64,000 bases of DNA from Pseudomonas azerbaijanoccidentalis (GTDB lineage: Bacteria > Pseudomonadota > Gammaproteobacteria > Pseudomonadales > Pseudomonadaceae): NCBI RefSeq assembly GCF_019145495.1, contig NZ_JAHSTU010000001.1:992001-1056000 (forward strand), given 5' to 3'. Positions within the stretch are counted from its first letter, which is position 1; each line of letters begins with the position of its first letter. This document shows positions 1-8,843 of this stretch, one piece after another. The position numbers and the translations under genes are program-made. The notes below the pieces were generated by a model. It made no database searches, was not told the DNA's origin, and saw only the letters and a list, made by a program, of their open reading frames with translations.

Positions 1-3
1 AGC

Positions 4-1158
4 TCAAACCCTCGACCGAAACAAAACCCCGGTATACCGCAACAAAAACACCCCAAACCCCAAACACCAAAGCACCGCCGAAAGCCCCAGCCCCAACCCC
101 GAAAACGGCACCAGCGCCACACGCAACAGACCCGCGAACAACACCAGAACAAACCCCGCAACAATCACTTTCGAAGGCATCAAAGCGCGCCCGGTATGCC
201 CCAGACTCACCCGCGCAATCATCGCCAGAATCAACCCACCCACACCACCCACCGCCAACGAATGAGTGGCCAGACTCTGCAGCGGCATCCAGCCCAAATG
301 CCACAACGCCATGGCAAAAACCGCCACCACCAGCCAGACATACGCCAGATACAGCGACCACAACAACGGCACATGCCACAGCCCCCGATCATGCCAGCGC
401 CACAAGCGAAACAGCTGTAAAACACCCATCAACCCAAACACCGCCGCCAGCCAAAAACTCGGCACCTCCTGCCAGCCAAGGGCAAAAGTCAGCGCGACAA
501 ACAAACCACCCACCAGCAAAACCCGGGTCGGCCACGGATTGGCAGCCGGTGTAGCCGGCCGATTCAAACCCCGCTGAATAAAGAACGGAATCACTCGCCC
601 GCCAATCAAACTCATCAGCCCACCGACCAGCCACAACGCCGCCAACACACCGCGTCGTTGCAGACCCACATCGTCGGTCCACAGCCCCCAAAGCGTCATC
701 ACCTGACACCCGGCCAGTAACGAGACCATCAACAACACCGGATAATTGTCGCGCTTGCCGGCAGCCACCAGATCACGTCCCAGCACCCATGCCAGCAACG
801 GCAAAAATGGCAATTGCAAAAGCAGCAACACAACAGGCGAAACCGGCAGCGCCCAGGCAAGACGTGCGAAAAACCACACCAGCACCAGCCCGATCAAAGG
901 CCAACCGTTGAGCCCCGGGCGCCCCGTCCAGTTCGGCACCGCCGTGAGCAGGAACCCGGCGATGATCGCCACGGCGAACCCGAACGGCATTTCATGGCGA
1001 TGCCAGGCCAGCATGCCGCCCACCGGTTGCGCACCCGGTAATCGGCCGTATAACCACAAGGCCCAGATCGCCACCGCCAGCGCTGCGAACGCCGCACCGG
1101 CGAGAAAGAATGGGCGAAAGCCAAGGCTGAAAACCGGTGCAGCCGCCAGGTTGCGCAT
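4..1158 (-). CDS. nnrS: NnrS family heme/copper membrane protein
   Basis: A 384-residue, almost entirely hydrophobic protein with about twelve predicted membrane segments. The N-terminal GFRPFF motif (residues 13-18) and the WHRHEM motif (about 52-57) with its conserved histidines are typical of NnrS, a family of heme- and copper-containing inner-membrane proteins linked to nitric-oxide tolerance. The start ATG overlaps the stop of the upstream ppyR-like gene as TGATG, so the two are translationally coupled. The same ppyR-nnrS pair sits beside the flavohemoglobin gene in P. aeruginosa. The NO-type control region upstream supports the assignment. The stop codon lies inside the window, so the gene is complete. 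Confidence 0.93.
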   Translation of the reverse strand: MRNLAAAPVFSLGFRPFFLAGAAFAALAVAIWALWLYGRLPGAQPVGGMLAWHRHEMPFGFAVAIIAGFLLTAVPNWTGRPGLNGWPLIGLVLVWFFARLAWALPVSPVVLLLLQLPFLPLLAWVLGRDLVAAGKRDNYPVLLMVSLLAGCQVMTLWGLWTDDVGLQRRGVLAALWLVGGLMSLIGGRVIPFFIQRGLNRPATPAANPWPTRVLLVGGLFVALTFALGWQEVPSFWLAAVFGLMGVLQLFRLWRWHDRGLWHVPLLWSLYLAYVWLVVAVFAMALWHLGWMPLQSLATHSLAVGGVGGLILAMIARVSLGHTGRALMPSKVIVAGFVLVLFAGLLRVALVPFSGLGLGLSAVLWCLGFGVFLLRYTGVLFRSRV

Positions 1159-1406
1159 CAGGCCAGTGCCCGCGCCACAGGCTTGTGCAAGCGGTGCTGG
1201 GACAGCAGGCGCATGACGTAGCCGATTTTCAGCAAGGTTGGCCCGACAATGGTCATGGCGTGCAGCGACACCAGCGCCAGAATCGACAGATGACCTTCGT
1301 AGAGATAGGCGCCGTAGATGCCGGCCAGCAGCATCGCCAGGCCCACGCCGAGTACACGGCTGGAGAGGTGCAGAACGTTCTGAGGATTGCTGAAGAAATG
1401 GAACAT
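1158..1406 (-). CDS. ppyR: PpyR-like small membrane protein
   Basis: An 82-residue protein with two hydrophobic stretches (about residues 15-35 and 40-65) and short basic ends, matching the size and position of PpyR, described in P. aeruginosa as a membrane regulator of psl and pyoverdine genes. A good Shine-Dalgarno (AGGAG) precedes the ATG. It is the first gene of a two-gene operon with nnrS and lies just downstream of a sigma-54 promoter. The name rests on gene order and general appearance; the biochemical role is unknown. A simple NO-stress membrane helper is an alternative. Confidence 0.75.
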   Translation of the reverse strand: MFHFFSNPQNVLHLSSRVLGVGLAMLLAGIYGAYLYEGHLSILALVSLHAMTIVGPTLLKIGYVMRLLSQHRLHKPVARALA

Positions 1407-1446
1407 TTTCCGTACTCCTGTAGCAGTTCAGTTGTACGTAAGGTGT

Positions 1447-1462
1447 ATCAAGTCCCGTGCCA
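1447..1462 (-). promoter_or_regulatory. Sigma-54 (-24/-12) promoter of ppyR-nnrS
   Basis: Read on the minus strand, TGGCAC (1462-1457), five bases, then TTGAT (1451-1447). This matches the -24/-12 consensus TGGCAC-N5-TTGC(A/T) with one mismatch. A transcript would start near 1437 and give a roughly 30-base leader with the AGGAG site before the ATG at 1406. Sigma-54 promoters need an enhancer-binding activator, and suitable sites lie upstream. Confidence 0.72.
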
Positions 1463-1503
1463 GTTTCTCAGCCCTTGTAAATCAGTGCCTTGAAGCCCAT
1501 CAG

Positions 1504-1560
1504 GTCAAATCGACATCAACCAAAAATAGTCTTTATGACAAATATGGATGTCTTACTGAC
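1504..1560 (-). promoter_or_regulatory. Triple NorR/FhpR-type enhancer sites
   Basis: Three GT-N7-AC motifs, GTCAAATCGAC (1504-1514), GTCTTTATGAC (1529-1539) and GTCTTACTGAC (1550-1560), are spaced 25 and 21 bases apart. The NO-sensing activator NorR binds three GT-N7-AC sites (core GTCA-N3-TGAC) upstream of sigma-54 promoters in E. coli, and FhpR is the Pseudomonas equivalent. They lie about 65-125 bases upstream of the predicted ppyR start, a normal enhancer distance. The activator gene itself is not in the window. Confidence 0.65.
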
Positions 1561-1671
1561 TACTTCATGCTGATTTCTCCAGCGCACCGGGCGATCTACG
1601 GCACAGCCAGGCAAGCCGAGGCTGGCTACGCTGATAGTCCAGCCTGCAAAAAACTGCCAAGGAGACCCGCC

Positions 1672-2175
1672 ATGCTTCACGTTCAAAAAATCACGCCGTG
1701 CCTGTGGTTCGATGGGCAGGCGGAAGAAGCAGCGAAGTTCTATTGTGCGATCTTCGATCACGCGAAAATCACCGCCATCACTCACTACGGCAAGGCCGGG
1801 CAAGAGATCCACGGTCATGCGGAAGGCTCGGTGCTGACGGTCAGTTTCGAACTCGATGGACAGACGTTCACCGGCCTCAACGGTGGCCCGAACTTCAAGT
1901 TCAACGAAGCGATCTCGTTTCAGGTCAATTGCCAGACGCAAGAGGAAGTCGACCATTTCTGGGGACGGCTGTCCGCTGGTGGGCCGGTCGAGGCCCAGCA
2001 ATGCGGCTGGTTGAAGGACAAATACGGTGTGTCATGGCAGATCGTGCCGGTGGCGATGATGGAGATGCTCAAAGACCCGGACACGAGCAAATCCCAACGC
2101 GCCATGGCGGCCATGATGCAGATGAAAAAACTCGATATCGCCGCGTTGCAACGAGCCTTTAACGGCGAGAGCTAA
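1672..2175 (+). CDS. VOC superfamily protein (PhnB-like)
   Basis: A 167-residue protein of the glyoxalase/bleomycin-resistance fold, in the group often labelled PhnB or 3-demethylubiquinone-9 3-methyltransferase-like. Typical features are the opening 'ITPCLWF', the 'AAKFYCAIF' helix, 'GLNGGPNFKFNEAISF' and 'WGRLS..G..EAQQCGWLKDKYGVSWQIVP'. The methyltransferase name is historical and the true substrate is unknown. An open frame continues upstream, but the ATG at 1672 has a clear AAGGAG site 7-8 bases before it and starts at the conserved domain. It precedes the AraC-type gene by about 30 bases and may share its transcript. Confidence 0.88.
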   Translation: MLHVQKITPCLWFDGQAEEAAKFYCAIFDHAKITAITHYGKAGQEIHGHAEGSVLTVSFELDGQTFTGLNGGPNFKFNEAISFQVNCQTQEEVDHFWGRLSAGGPVEAQQCGWLKDKYGVSWQIVPVAMMEMLKDPDTSKSQRAMAAMMQMKKLDIAALQRAFNGES

Positions 2176-2208
2176 TACACTCCGAGGCTGATCTGCCGAG
2201 GATTGACC

Positions 2209-3042
2209 ATGAAGCTCAGCAAGCCCAAGGACACCGACAAGGCCCCGCGTTTCTGGCGCGATGATGCCCTGCCCTTCATCGAAGCCCGCGCTATCGCGGA
2301 TGGGCGCGAGGTCTGCTACACCCGGCATTCCCACGAGCACTTTTCCATCGGTGCGATCACTGCCGGGCGCAGCACCTATGTCCATGAGCAATCGCAGTTC
2401 GAGGTCAGTGCCGGAACGGTGGTGCTGATGAATCCCGGTGATGTCCACGCCTGCAACCCGATCGACGACCAGCCCTGGTCGTACCTGATGCTGTATGTCG
2501 AGACCGCGTGGCTGGCCGACTTGCAGCATCAGCTCGGGTTCAGCGATGACCTGGCGTTTCGTCGCTTTGCGATCACCCATACCGCTGACACCGAGCTGTT
2601 TGCGGGTTTGGCGCAGTTGTATGAAGTACTGGTCGATCCGCTACAGGACGTACTGCGCAAACAGAGCGCCGCGGTGGAGTTTTTCACCGAGGTGCAGCTG
2701 CGGCTCAACCCTGCCGCACAGCCCCTGCGCGAACCCAATTCCAAACTGGAACGCGCCGCCGAATTCATCCGCGAACACTGCACGCAAATGCTCAAGCTCG
2801 AAGACATTTGCGAAGCGGCGCAGTTGTCACCGTCTTATCTGATTCGCGCGTTCAAGCAGCATTACGGCATGACGCCCCACGCCTTTCTGGTCAACCGGCG
2901 CATCCAGTTTGCCCGCGACCAATTGCGCAACGGCAAGCTGATTGCCGATGTCGCACTGGAGGCGGGGTTTGCCGATCAGGCGCATTTTCAACGCGCGTTC
3001 AAACAGCATCTGGCCGCGACGCCGGGGCAGTATCGCGGTTGA
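2209..3042 (+). CDS. AraC family transcriptional regulator
   Basis: A 277-residue protein with an N-terminal cupin-type ligand domain (about residues 25-150, with the HSHEHFSIG metal/ligand motif and MNPGDVHACNP) and a C-terminal pair of AraC helix-turn-helices (about 180-277, ending 'AGFADQAHFQRAFKQHLAATPGQYRG'). Helix 'ICEAAQLSPSYLIRAFKQHYG' is the first HTH. The ATG at 2209 is preferred over the TTG six bases earlier because the GAGG ribosome site sits 7 bases before it. The stop abuts, with no gap, the stop of the convergent LysE gene, suggesting that this regulator controls that exporter. Confidence 0.93.
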   Translation: MKLSKPKDTDKAPRFWRDDALPFIEARAIADGREVCYTRHSHEHFSIGAITAGRSTYVHEQSQFEVSAGTVVLMNPGDVHACNPIDDQPWSYLMLYVETAWLADLQHQLGFSDDLAFRRFAITHTADTELFAGLAQLYEVLVDPLQDVLRKQSAAVEFFTEVQLRLNPAAQPLREPNSKLERAAEFIREHCTQMLKLEDICEAAQLSPSYLIRAFKQHYGMTPHAFLVNRRIQFARDQLRNGKLIADVALEAGFADQAHFQRAFKQHLAATPGQYRG

Positions 3043-3630
3043 TCACGGCAACAGCAGATACACCGCACTCACCGCCAGCAACAACGCCATGCCCCGGTTG
3101 AACCAACGCATGCCCGCCGGGTTGTTCAGGTACCCGCGCAGGAACGTCCCGGCGTAGGCCCAGCAGCCGACCGACACATAGCAGATCACCAGATAAACCG
3201 CCGCAAACTGCCACACCAGGCGCGCCTCGCCATCGGCGACAAACGCGCCCATGCCGGCCACGCAGGCCAGCCAGGCCTTGGGGTTGAGCCATTGCATGAC
3301 GGCGCCGTACAGCATCGACGGTGCGCGCGCTGAATCCTTCGCCTCCAGTTGCCCGTTGTCAGCGGCCAGTTTAAAGGCCATGTACAACAGGAACGCCACG
3401 CCGGCCCACTGCACCACCTGAGTCATGGCGGGCCACAGCTGCAACAACTCGTGCAGCCCCAAGCCCATCAACACCAGCAACAACACGAACCCCAGAGTCG
3501 CCCCTGCCACATGGCGCTGGCTGGCCTTGAAGCCGAACCGCGCCCCGGAACTCAAGGCCACGATATTCACCGGCCCCGGGGTGATCGAAGCGGCCAGCGC
3601 AAACGCGGCCATGGACATGATCAAACTCAT
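3043..3630 (-). CDS. LysE/RhtB family amino-acid exporter
   Basis: A 195-residue inner-membrane protein with six hydrophobic segments and the N-terminal signature 'ITPGPVNIVALSSG' of LysE/RhtB exporters, followed by 'GATLGFVLLL' and 'QWLNPKAWL'. These proteins efflux amino acids or related metabolites, here of unknown identity. A TTG codon seven residues earlier is possible, but the ATG at 3630 begins at the usual LysE N-terminus. It is convergent with, and directly abuts, the AraC-type regulator gene. Confidence 0.9.
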   Translation of the reverse strand: MSLIMSMAAFALAASITPGPVNIVALSSGARFGFKASQRHVAGATLGFVLLLVLMGLGLHELLQLWPAMTQVVQWAGVAFLLYMAFKLAADNGQLEAKDSARAPSMLYGAVMQWLNPKAWLACVAGMGAFVADGEARLVWQFAAVYLVICYVSVGCWAYAGTFLRGYLNNPAGMRWFNRGMALLLAVSAVYLLLP

Positions 3631-3721
3631 CGCACACCTACTCTCAGTCAATTGAACCAGGCCCCAAGGTAAAGAGCCCGACGGTGCACGTATTGAAGAA
3701 AACTGCCCCCGTGAGCGTCCG

Positions 3722-5053
3722 CTAGGCGTAATAGCCCACTACCCGCTTCACCTTCACCAAGGCTTGGCGCAGGGACTCCATGTCCACTGAGCCCAATGCC
3801 AGGCGAATGGCGTGGGGCACGTGTGTGGTGATCGCGAAGGGCTCGGCGGGCGATACCGAGACCTGTTCACGCATCAACGCCATGGCGATCTGATCGGCGC
3901 GGGCGTCTTCCGCCAAGGGCAGCCAAATGAAATATGAAGATGGATGACTGACGGTCTTCAGCCCCGCCAGCACCTCGCGCGCCAAGGCTTGCCGGGCCTG
4001 CGCATCCGCACGCTTTTGTGCTTCGAGTGTGTAAACGGTGCCGTCGTCGAGCCAGTTCGTGGCGATCGCCGTCATCACGCCCGGGGTGTTCCAGGTTGTC
4101 GCCATGACGGTGCGTTCAAAACCGGCGATCCAGTGGGCCGGTGCCGCGATGAAACCGACCCGCAGCCCGGTGGCGATGTTCTTCGACAAACCGCTCACGT
4201 ACACCGTTCTTTCCGGTGCCATCTCAGCCACAGGGGGCGGTGCGTTGTCGGCCAGAAACGCGTAGGCCGCGTCTTCGATGATCGTCAGATCATGTTGCCG
4301 GGCGATGGCCACCAAGCGCTCGCGTTGATCGGCATCCATCACCCAACCCAGCGGGTTATGCAACGTCGGCATCGCGTACACCGCACGCACCGGACGACTG
4401 CGGCACAGTTTGTCCAAGGCAGACAAATCAGGCCCTTTGTCGGTGACAGGAATAGGCAAGACTTCCAGGTGCAGGGTTTCGGCGAGCGTCTTGAACCCCG
4501 GATAGGTCAACGCGTCAGCTGCGATCACGTCGCCGGGCTTGAGCAGCGTCATCATCACCACGGCCAGCCCGTGTTGGGCACCGCTGACGATCAATACTTG
4601 CTCCGCTGGCACATTCAGGCCGCGCTCGCCCAGGTGGCGCGCAACCGAGGCCCGCTCATGCAGGCGCCCGGCGTGGGGCTGGTAGCGCAACAGCGATTCC
4701 AGGTCACCGGACAACGCCAGTTGCCGCAGCGCTGTGCGCAACAGGTCGGCCTGGCCGGGCAGCGACGGATAGTTGAAGTTCAGGTCGATCATCCCCGCCG
4801 CCACCACCGACTGCGAAATGCCCTGACCCGGTGGCAGCGACGTTTCCCGGACAAAAGTCCCGCGCCCGGTTTCACCGCTGACCAGACCCATGCCCTCAAG
4901 CTCGGCGTACACCCGGCTCGCCGTGACCAGCGCCAGGCCTTGCTCAGTGGCGAGCTGTCGGTGGGTGGGCAGCCGCGTACCCGGCGGCAAACGCCCCGAG
5001 CGAATGTCGGCGGCAAAGGTATCAACCAAGGTTTTATAGCGGGATCGAGGCAT
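3722..5053 (-). CDS. MocR-type GntR/aminotransferase regulator
   Basis: A 443-residue MocR/PdxR-type protein. An N-terminal winged helix of the GntR class (residues 1-75, 'RYKTLVDTFAADIRSGRLPPGTRLPTHRQLA') is joined to a fold-type-I aminotransferase domain. The PLP lysine lies in 'VSGLSKNIATGLRVGF' and the 'AMPTLHNPLG' loop is also present. These regulators bind PLP or an amino-acid adduct and usually control a divergent gene, here the EamA transporter that begins 75-90 bases away. The ATG at 5053 matches the family start; upstream in-frame sequence lacks the conserved HTH start and runs into the divergent gene. Confidence 0.92.
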   Translation of the reverse strand: MPRSRYKTLVDTFAADIRSGRLPPGTRLPTHRQLATEQGLALVTASRVYAELEGMGLVSGETGRGTFVRETSLPPGQGISQSVVAAGMIDLNFNYPSLPGQADLLRTALRQLALSGDLESLLRYQPHAGRLHERASVARHLGERGLNVPAEQVLIVSGAQHGLAVVMMTLLKPGDVIAADALTYPGFKTLAETLHLEVLPIPVTDKGPDLSALDKLCRSRPVRAVYAMPTLHNPLGWVMDADQRERLVAIARQHDLTIIEDAAYAFLADNAPPPVAEMAPERTVYVSGLSKNIATGLRVGFIAAPAHWIAGFERTVMATTWNTPGVMTAIATNWLDDGTVYTLEAQKRADAQARQALAREVLAGLKTVSHPSSYFIWLPLAEDARADQIAMALMREQVSVSPAEPFAITTHVPHAIRLALGSVDMESLRQALVKVKRVVGYYA

Positions 5054-5127
5054 GTCGCGATGTATCCATGACAATTTTTTGATTGTATCGATGAGCAACC
5101 CTACCATGAATTTCGTGCAATCAAACA

Positions 5128-6039
5128 ATGAGCGTGAGCCACATGGAACGGACCTCAAACCTGCAAAACCGCACGCTGGAAAACAGTGCCAGCGGCTGGA
5201 TCAATGGCTTGATCGGCGTTGTGATTTTCAGCGGCTCGCTACCTGCGACACGGGTGGCGGTGCTGGAGTTCGATCCGGTGTTTCTCACGGTGGCCCGGGC
5301 CACACTCGCCGCGATTCTGGCGCTGTGCCTGTTGCTGTTATTCAAGGAAAAACGCCCGGCACGCCATCAACTCGTGCCACTGATCATCGTGGCGTTGGGC
5401 GTGGTGGTGGGTTTTCCGCTACTGACTGCGCTGGCATTGCAATACGTGACATCGGCGCATTCCATCGTATTTGTCGGCCTGCTACCGCTGGCCACCGCGG
5501 TGTTCGGCGTGCTGCGCGGCGGTGAACGCCCGCGCCCGGTGTTCTGGTTTTTCTCGGTACTGGGCAGCCTGCTGGTGGTCGGCTTTGCCGCATCGCAGGG
5601 CCTGAGCGCCTCGCCACAAGGCGACATTTTGATGCTGTTGGCGATCCTGGCGTGCGGTCTCGGTTATGCCGAAGGGGCAAAGTTGTCGCGCACGCTGGGC
5701 GGTTGGCAGGTGATTTCGTGGGCGCTGGTGCTGGCACTGCCGGTCATGGCAGCACTGAGCTGGTGGCGGTTGCCGGCGTCGTTCAGCGGGATCAGCACGC
5801 CGGCCTGGTTCAGCCTGGCTTACGTGTCGCTGTTCAGCATGCTGATCGGTTTCGTTTTCTGGTATCGCGGGCTCGCCCAGGGCGGCATTGCCGCTGTAGG
5901 CCAACTGCAACTGTTGCAACCGTTCTTTGGCCTGGCACTGGCGGCCACCCTGCTGCACGAGCACGTCAGCATCGGCATGCTCGGCGTCACGGTCGCGGTG
6001 ATCCTGTGTGTCGCCGGGGCGAAAAAATTCGCCAAGTGA
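5128..6039 (+). CDS. EamA/DMT family transporter
   Basis: A roughly 300-residue protein with ten hydrophobic helices in two EamA repeats, typical of the drug/metabolite transporter superfamily. Evidence includes 'SGSLPATRVAV', the 'ARATLAAILAL' helix, 'FVGLLPLATAVFGVL' and 'LLQPFFGLALAATLLHE' in the second repeat. Substrate is unknown. It is divergent from the MocR gene, the classic arrangement for a target of that regulator. ATG codons at 5128 and 5143 are both possible; neither has a strong ribosome site. Confidence 0.9.
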   Translation: MSVSHMERTSNLQNRTLENSASGWINGLIGVVIFSGSLPATRVAVLEFDPVFLTVARATLAAILALCLLLLFKEKRPARHQLVPLIIVALGVVVGFPLLTALALQYVTSAHSIVFVGLLPLATAVFGVLRGGERPRPVFWFFSVLGSLLVVGFAASQGLSASPQGDILMLLAILACGLGYAEGAKLSRTLGGWQVISWALVLALPVMAALSWWRLPASFSGISTPAWFSLAYVSLFSMLIGFVFWYRGLAQGGIAAVGQLQLLQPFFGLALAATLLHEHVSIGMLGVTVAVILCVAGAKKFAK

Positions 6040-6042
6040 CGC

Positions 6043-6678
6043 TCAAGGTATGGAGTCGACCTTGTGCGTCGTCACGGCCGGATCGAGTCGGGGCTTAGCG
6101 TTCTCCATCGCCGCCACCAGGTCCTTGGCACCGGAGCCCCATTTCGAGATCACTTTGAAAGCGTCGGTGAAAGACACATCCAGCGGATGCACGCGGCTCG
6201 CTTCGAGGATGTACACCGCACCGGCCAACGGCGTCGGCACCGAGGGCACGAAAATGGTGTAGCGACCGTCTTCGAACACCTCAATGATGAAGGCCGGAAC
6301 CAGCGCATCTTCGATCTCGACCAGTGCCGGCTTCCAAACCGTTTGCCGGCTGTCTCCTGCCACTTGTTGTGTCAGGCTGCGGAACAGACCGTAACCGGGA
6401 ATCCTCTCGAACAGGCCCTTCTCGACGCGCTCGCGGGCCGATTGCCCCAACCGCGTGCGCAGAGCCGCGCCGATCACAAAGCAGATCAACAGCACCAGGA
6501 TCAGCGATAACAGCTGCTCGGCAGGCAGCCAGTCAGGAAGGATGTTGGTGAAGGGCCGCACCAGTTGTCCGAGGGACTTCATGCCCTTGAGCAACACCAG
6601 GATGGCCAGGTAGATCGGGATGATGACCAGCAGTCCAGCGATCACCCGTTTGGTGAAGTACCCAAGTAACTGTTTCAT
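6043..6678 (-). CDS. DUF502 family membrane protein
   Basis: A 211-residue protein of the DUF502 family with two N-terminal membrane helices (about residues 10-30 and 57-78, separated by 'LPDWLPAEQ') and a cytoplasmic beta-rich C-terminus containing 'RIPGYGLFRSLTQQV' and 'FVPSVPTPLAGAVYIL', both typical of the family. Function is unknown. The ATG at 6678 is chosen because AAGGG lies about 10 bases before it; an in-frame GTG two codons earlier is the alternative. It ends 3 bases from the convergent EamA gene. Confidence 0.88.
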   Translation of the reverse strand: MKQLLGYFTKRVIAGLLVIIPIYLAILVLLKGMKSLGQLVRPFTNILPDWLPAEQLLSLILVLLICFVIGAALRTRLGQSARERVEKGLFERIPGYGLFRSLTQQVAGDSRQTVWKPALVEIEDALVPAFIIEVFEDGRYTIFVPSVPTPLAGAVYILEASRVHPLDVSFTDAFKVISKWGSGAKDLVAAMENAKPRLDPAVTTHKVDSIP

Positions 6679-6865
6679 GTGCACTACCCTTGTCTGAGGA
6701 CTGGGCCGCGCGGACTAACGTCGGCTGATTGACGATAGTACGAGACCGCCGGGCTCACAAGGACAGTACCGGGCACCATGTACGGTGATTTCTCCCGCTG
6801 ACTGTATGGGTCTGGCGCTGTGGCAGCCGTGATAAAAATACGGTTCTCGTCACAGGAGTCTGCCC

Positions 6866-7486
6866 ATGGACCTCGCCACCCTCACCCTCTTTCTGCCGGC
6901 CTGCTTTGCCCTGAACATGGCGCCTGGCCCGAACAACCTGCTGTCGGTCAGCAACTCGACCCGTTATGGCTACCGCACCGCGTGCCTGGCCGGGGTCGGC
7001 CGCTTGCTGGCTTTCGCCGCAATGATCGCCCTTGCCTCGGCGGGCCTGGCGGTGGTGTTGCAGACCTCGGAGCTGTTGTTCTATGGCATCAAGATCCTCG
7101 GCGCGGCGTACCTGTTCTACCTCGCCTGGCAACTGTGGCGAGCAGACCCAGGTGTAGACAACGTAGTGACCGGTGCCCCCGTAGGCATGCTGGCACTGGC
7201 CCGGCAGGAATTTCTGGTGGCGGCCGGTAATCCGAAAGCCATCCTGATCTTCACCGCGTTCCTGCCACAGTTTGTCGACGCCACTCGCGCCATCACGCCG
7301 CAATTCGCTGTACTGGGTGCGTTGTTCCTGATGCTCGAATGGATCGCCATCGCGGCCTACGCCTACATGGGTCTGCACATGCGCCGCTGGTTCGCCAAGC
7401 CGTCGGGCAAGCGGATGTTCAATCGCTGCTGCGCGGGCCTGTTGTCGAGCGCCGCTGCGGTGCTGCTGATGGCGCGGCGCGCGTAA
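6866..7486 (+). CDS. LysE/RhtB family amino-acid exporter
   Basis: A 206-residue six-helix exporter with the family N-terminus ('LPACFALNMAPGPNNLLSVSN') and the conserved 'AAGNPKAILIF' segment. This is the second LysE-type gene in the window and is only distantly like the one at 3043. A CAGGAG site lies 7-8 bases before the ATG. No regulator is adjacent, and the substrate cannot be inferred. Confidence 0.9.
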   Translation: MDLATLTLFLPACFALNMAPGPNNLLSVSNSTRYGYRTACLAGVGRLLAFAAMIALASAGLAVVLQTSELLFYGIKILGAAYLFYLAWQLWRADPGVDNVVTGAPVGMLALARQEFLVAAGNPKAILIFTAFLPQFVDATRAITPQFAVLGALFLMLEWIAIAAYAYMGLHMRRWFAKPSGKRMFNRCCAGLLSSAAAVLLMARRA

Positions 7487-7543
7487 GGAGCGCCTGAGGG
7501 AGAGAGCAGACAGACAGCCTTGGCTTTTTTCGCCAGCATACGT

Positions 7544-7563
7544 ATATTCGGATATCCATATAT
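7544..7563. promoter_or_regulatory. Candidate ArsR operator palindrome
   Basis: An imperfect 20-base palindrome (8 of 10 pairs) centred on GGATATCC with ATAT ends, lying about 25-45 bases before arsC. AT-rich interrupted palindromes of this kind are bound by ArsR/SmtB repressors. The site is the natural place for arsenic control of arsC-arsH, but no arsR gene is next to it. Confidence 0.4.
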
Positions 7564-7587
7564 CTTGATAGCAATGATGAGCTAAAG

Positions 7588-8082
7588 ATGAGCCCTCTCC
7601 CCGCCCCGAAAAAAATCCTCTTCATGTGCACGGCCAACAGCTGTCGCAGCGTATTGAGCGAAGCGCTGTTCAATCACCTGGCCCCGGCCGGGTTTGAAGC
7701 GGTCAGTTCCGGCAGTTTCCCCAGCGGCCGGCTCAACGCCCAGGCCGTACGGACGCTGCACGACCTCGGCATTCCGACCGAAGGTTTGTACAGCAAGGAC
7801 TCGTCTGCCTTCGCCGATACCCCGCCCGACATCGTGATCACGGTTTGCGATAAAGCCGCTGGTGAGACCTGCCCGGTCTATTTCGGTCCGGCACTCAAAA
7901 GCCACTGGGGGCTGGGCGACCCGTCGGACGTCCAGGGCACCGATGAAGAAATCAAGGCTGCTTTCGCCGAGACGGTCGAGATCATCAAGCGGCGCTTTGC
8001 TGCGTTCTTCGCCCTTGACCTCAACAGCCTGTCGGACGCCGACCTCAAAGCGGCCCTTGACCGCATTGGAGCCCTGTCATGA
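7588..8082 (+). CDS. arsC: Arsenate reductase ArsC (LMW-PTP type)
   Basis: A 164-residue arsenate reductase of the low-molecular-weight phosphatase fold. The P-loop CTANSCR (Cys14 to Arg20) has the CX5R form, '[12 protein letters not shown]' follows, and '[17 protein letters not shown]' supplies the redox cysteines near residues 84-93. It reduces As(V) to As(III) for detoxification. The stop overlaps the arsH start by four bases (ATGA), so the two form an operon. No arsenite exporter (ArsB/Acr3) accompanies it here. Confidence 0.93.
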   Translation: MSPLPAPKKILFMCTANSCRSVLSEALFNHLAPAGFEAVSSGSFPSGRLNAQAVRTLHDLGIPTEGLYSKDSSAFADTPPDIVITVCDKAAGETCPVYFGPALKSHWGLGDPSDVQGTDEEIKAAFAETVEIIKRRFAAFFALDLNSLSDADLKAALDRIGALS

Positions 8083-8768
8083 ACGAAGACTTGCCGAACC
8101 TCGACCTCGAACTCCTGCCGCCCAACGACGAAGACGGCCACAAGCCGCGCATTCTGCTGCTGTACGGCTCCACCCGCGAACGCTCTTTCAGCCGGCTGCT
8201 GACCGAAGAAGCGGCTCGGATTTTGCGCTTGCTGGGCGCCGAAACGATGATCTTCGAACCATCCGGTTTGCCGCTGCCCGATGATGCGCCTGGCGATCAC
8301 CCAAAGGTCCGGGAACTGCTTGATCTGGTGCTCTGGTCGGAAGGCCAGGTCTGGTGCTCGCCGGAACGTCACGGCTCGATGTCGGCGGTGTTCAAGTCGC
8401 AGATCGACTGGATTCCCCTGACCCTGGGTGCGGTGCGCCCGACCCAGGGCAAGACGCTGGCCGTGATGCAAGTCTGCGGCGGCTCGCAATCGTTCAACAC
8501 CGTCAACCAACTGCGTGTGCTCGGGCGCTGGATGCGCATGCTGACCATCCCCAATCAATCCTCGGTCCCCAAAGCCTTCATGGAATTCGATGAGGCCGGT
8601 CGGATGAAACCGTCTTCGTACTACGACCGCGTTGTCGATGTGATGGAAGAATTGGTCAAGTTCACCCGGCTGGTGCGCGGCCGCGAGGCGTTTTTGGTGG
8701 ACCGTTATTCCGAGCGCAAAGAGAGCGCCGAAGAGTTGTCGAAGCGGGTCAATCAACGCTCGATCTGA
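8079..8768 (+). CDS. arsH: Arsenical resistance protein ArsH
   Basis: A 229-residue NADPH-dependent FMN reductase of the flavodoxin-like fold. The phosphate-binding loop '[15 protein letters not shown]' (about residues 24-38) and '[23 protein letters not shown]' are diagnostic for ArsH, which oxidises trivalent organoarsenicals and protects against oxidative stress. It is coupled to arsC by a 4-base overlap. Confidence 0.94.
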   Translation: MNEDLPNLDLELLPPNDEDGHKPRILLLYGSTRERSFSRLLTEEAARILRLLGAETMIFEPSGLPLPDDAPGDHPKVRELLDLVLWSEGQVWCSPERHGSMSAVFKSQIDWIPLTLGAVRPTQGKTLAVMQVCGGSQSFNTVNQLRVLGRWMRMLTIPNQSSVPKAFMEFDEAGRMKPSSYYDRVVDVMEELVKFTRLVRGREAFLVDRYSERKESAEELSKRVNQRSI

Positions 8769-8843
8769 AACAGTGACGTATGTGCGGAATTCTCTGTCGA
8801 TTTTCCGGTGGAGACCTTCCGCCCCGCGCCTTAAGCTCAACCC

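Noticed and set aside
1506..1519. Anr/Dnr (TTGAT-N4-ATCAA) box
   Set aside because: Only one half-site (ATCAA) matches; the NorR-type pattern and sigma-54 promoter explain the region better.
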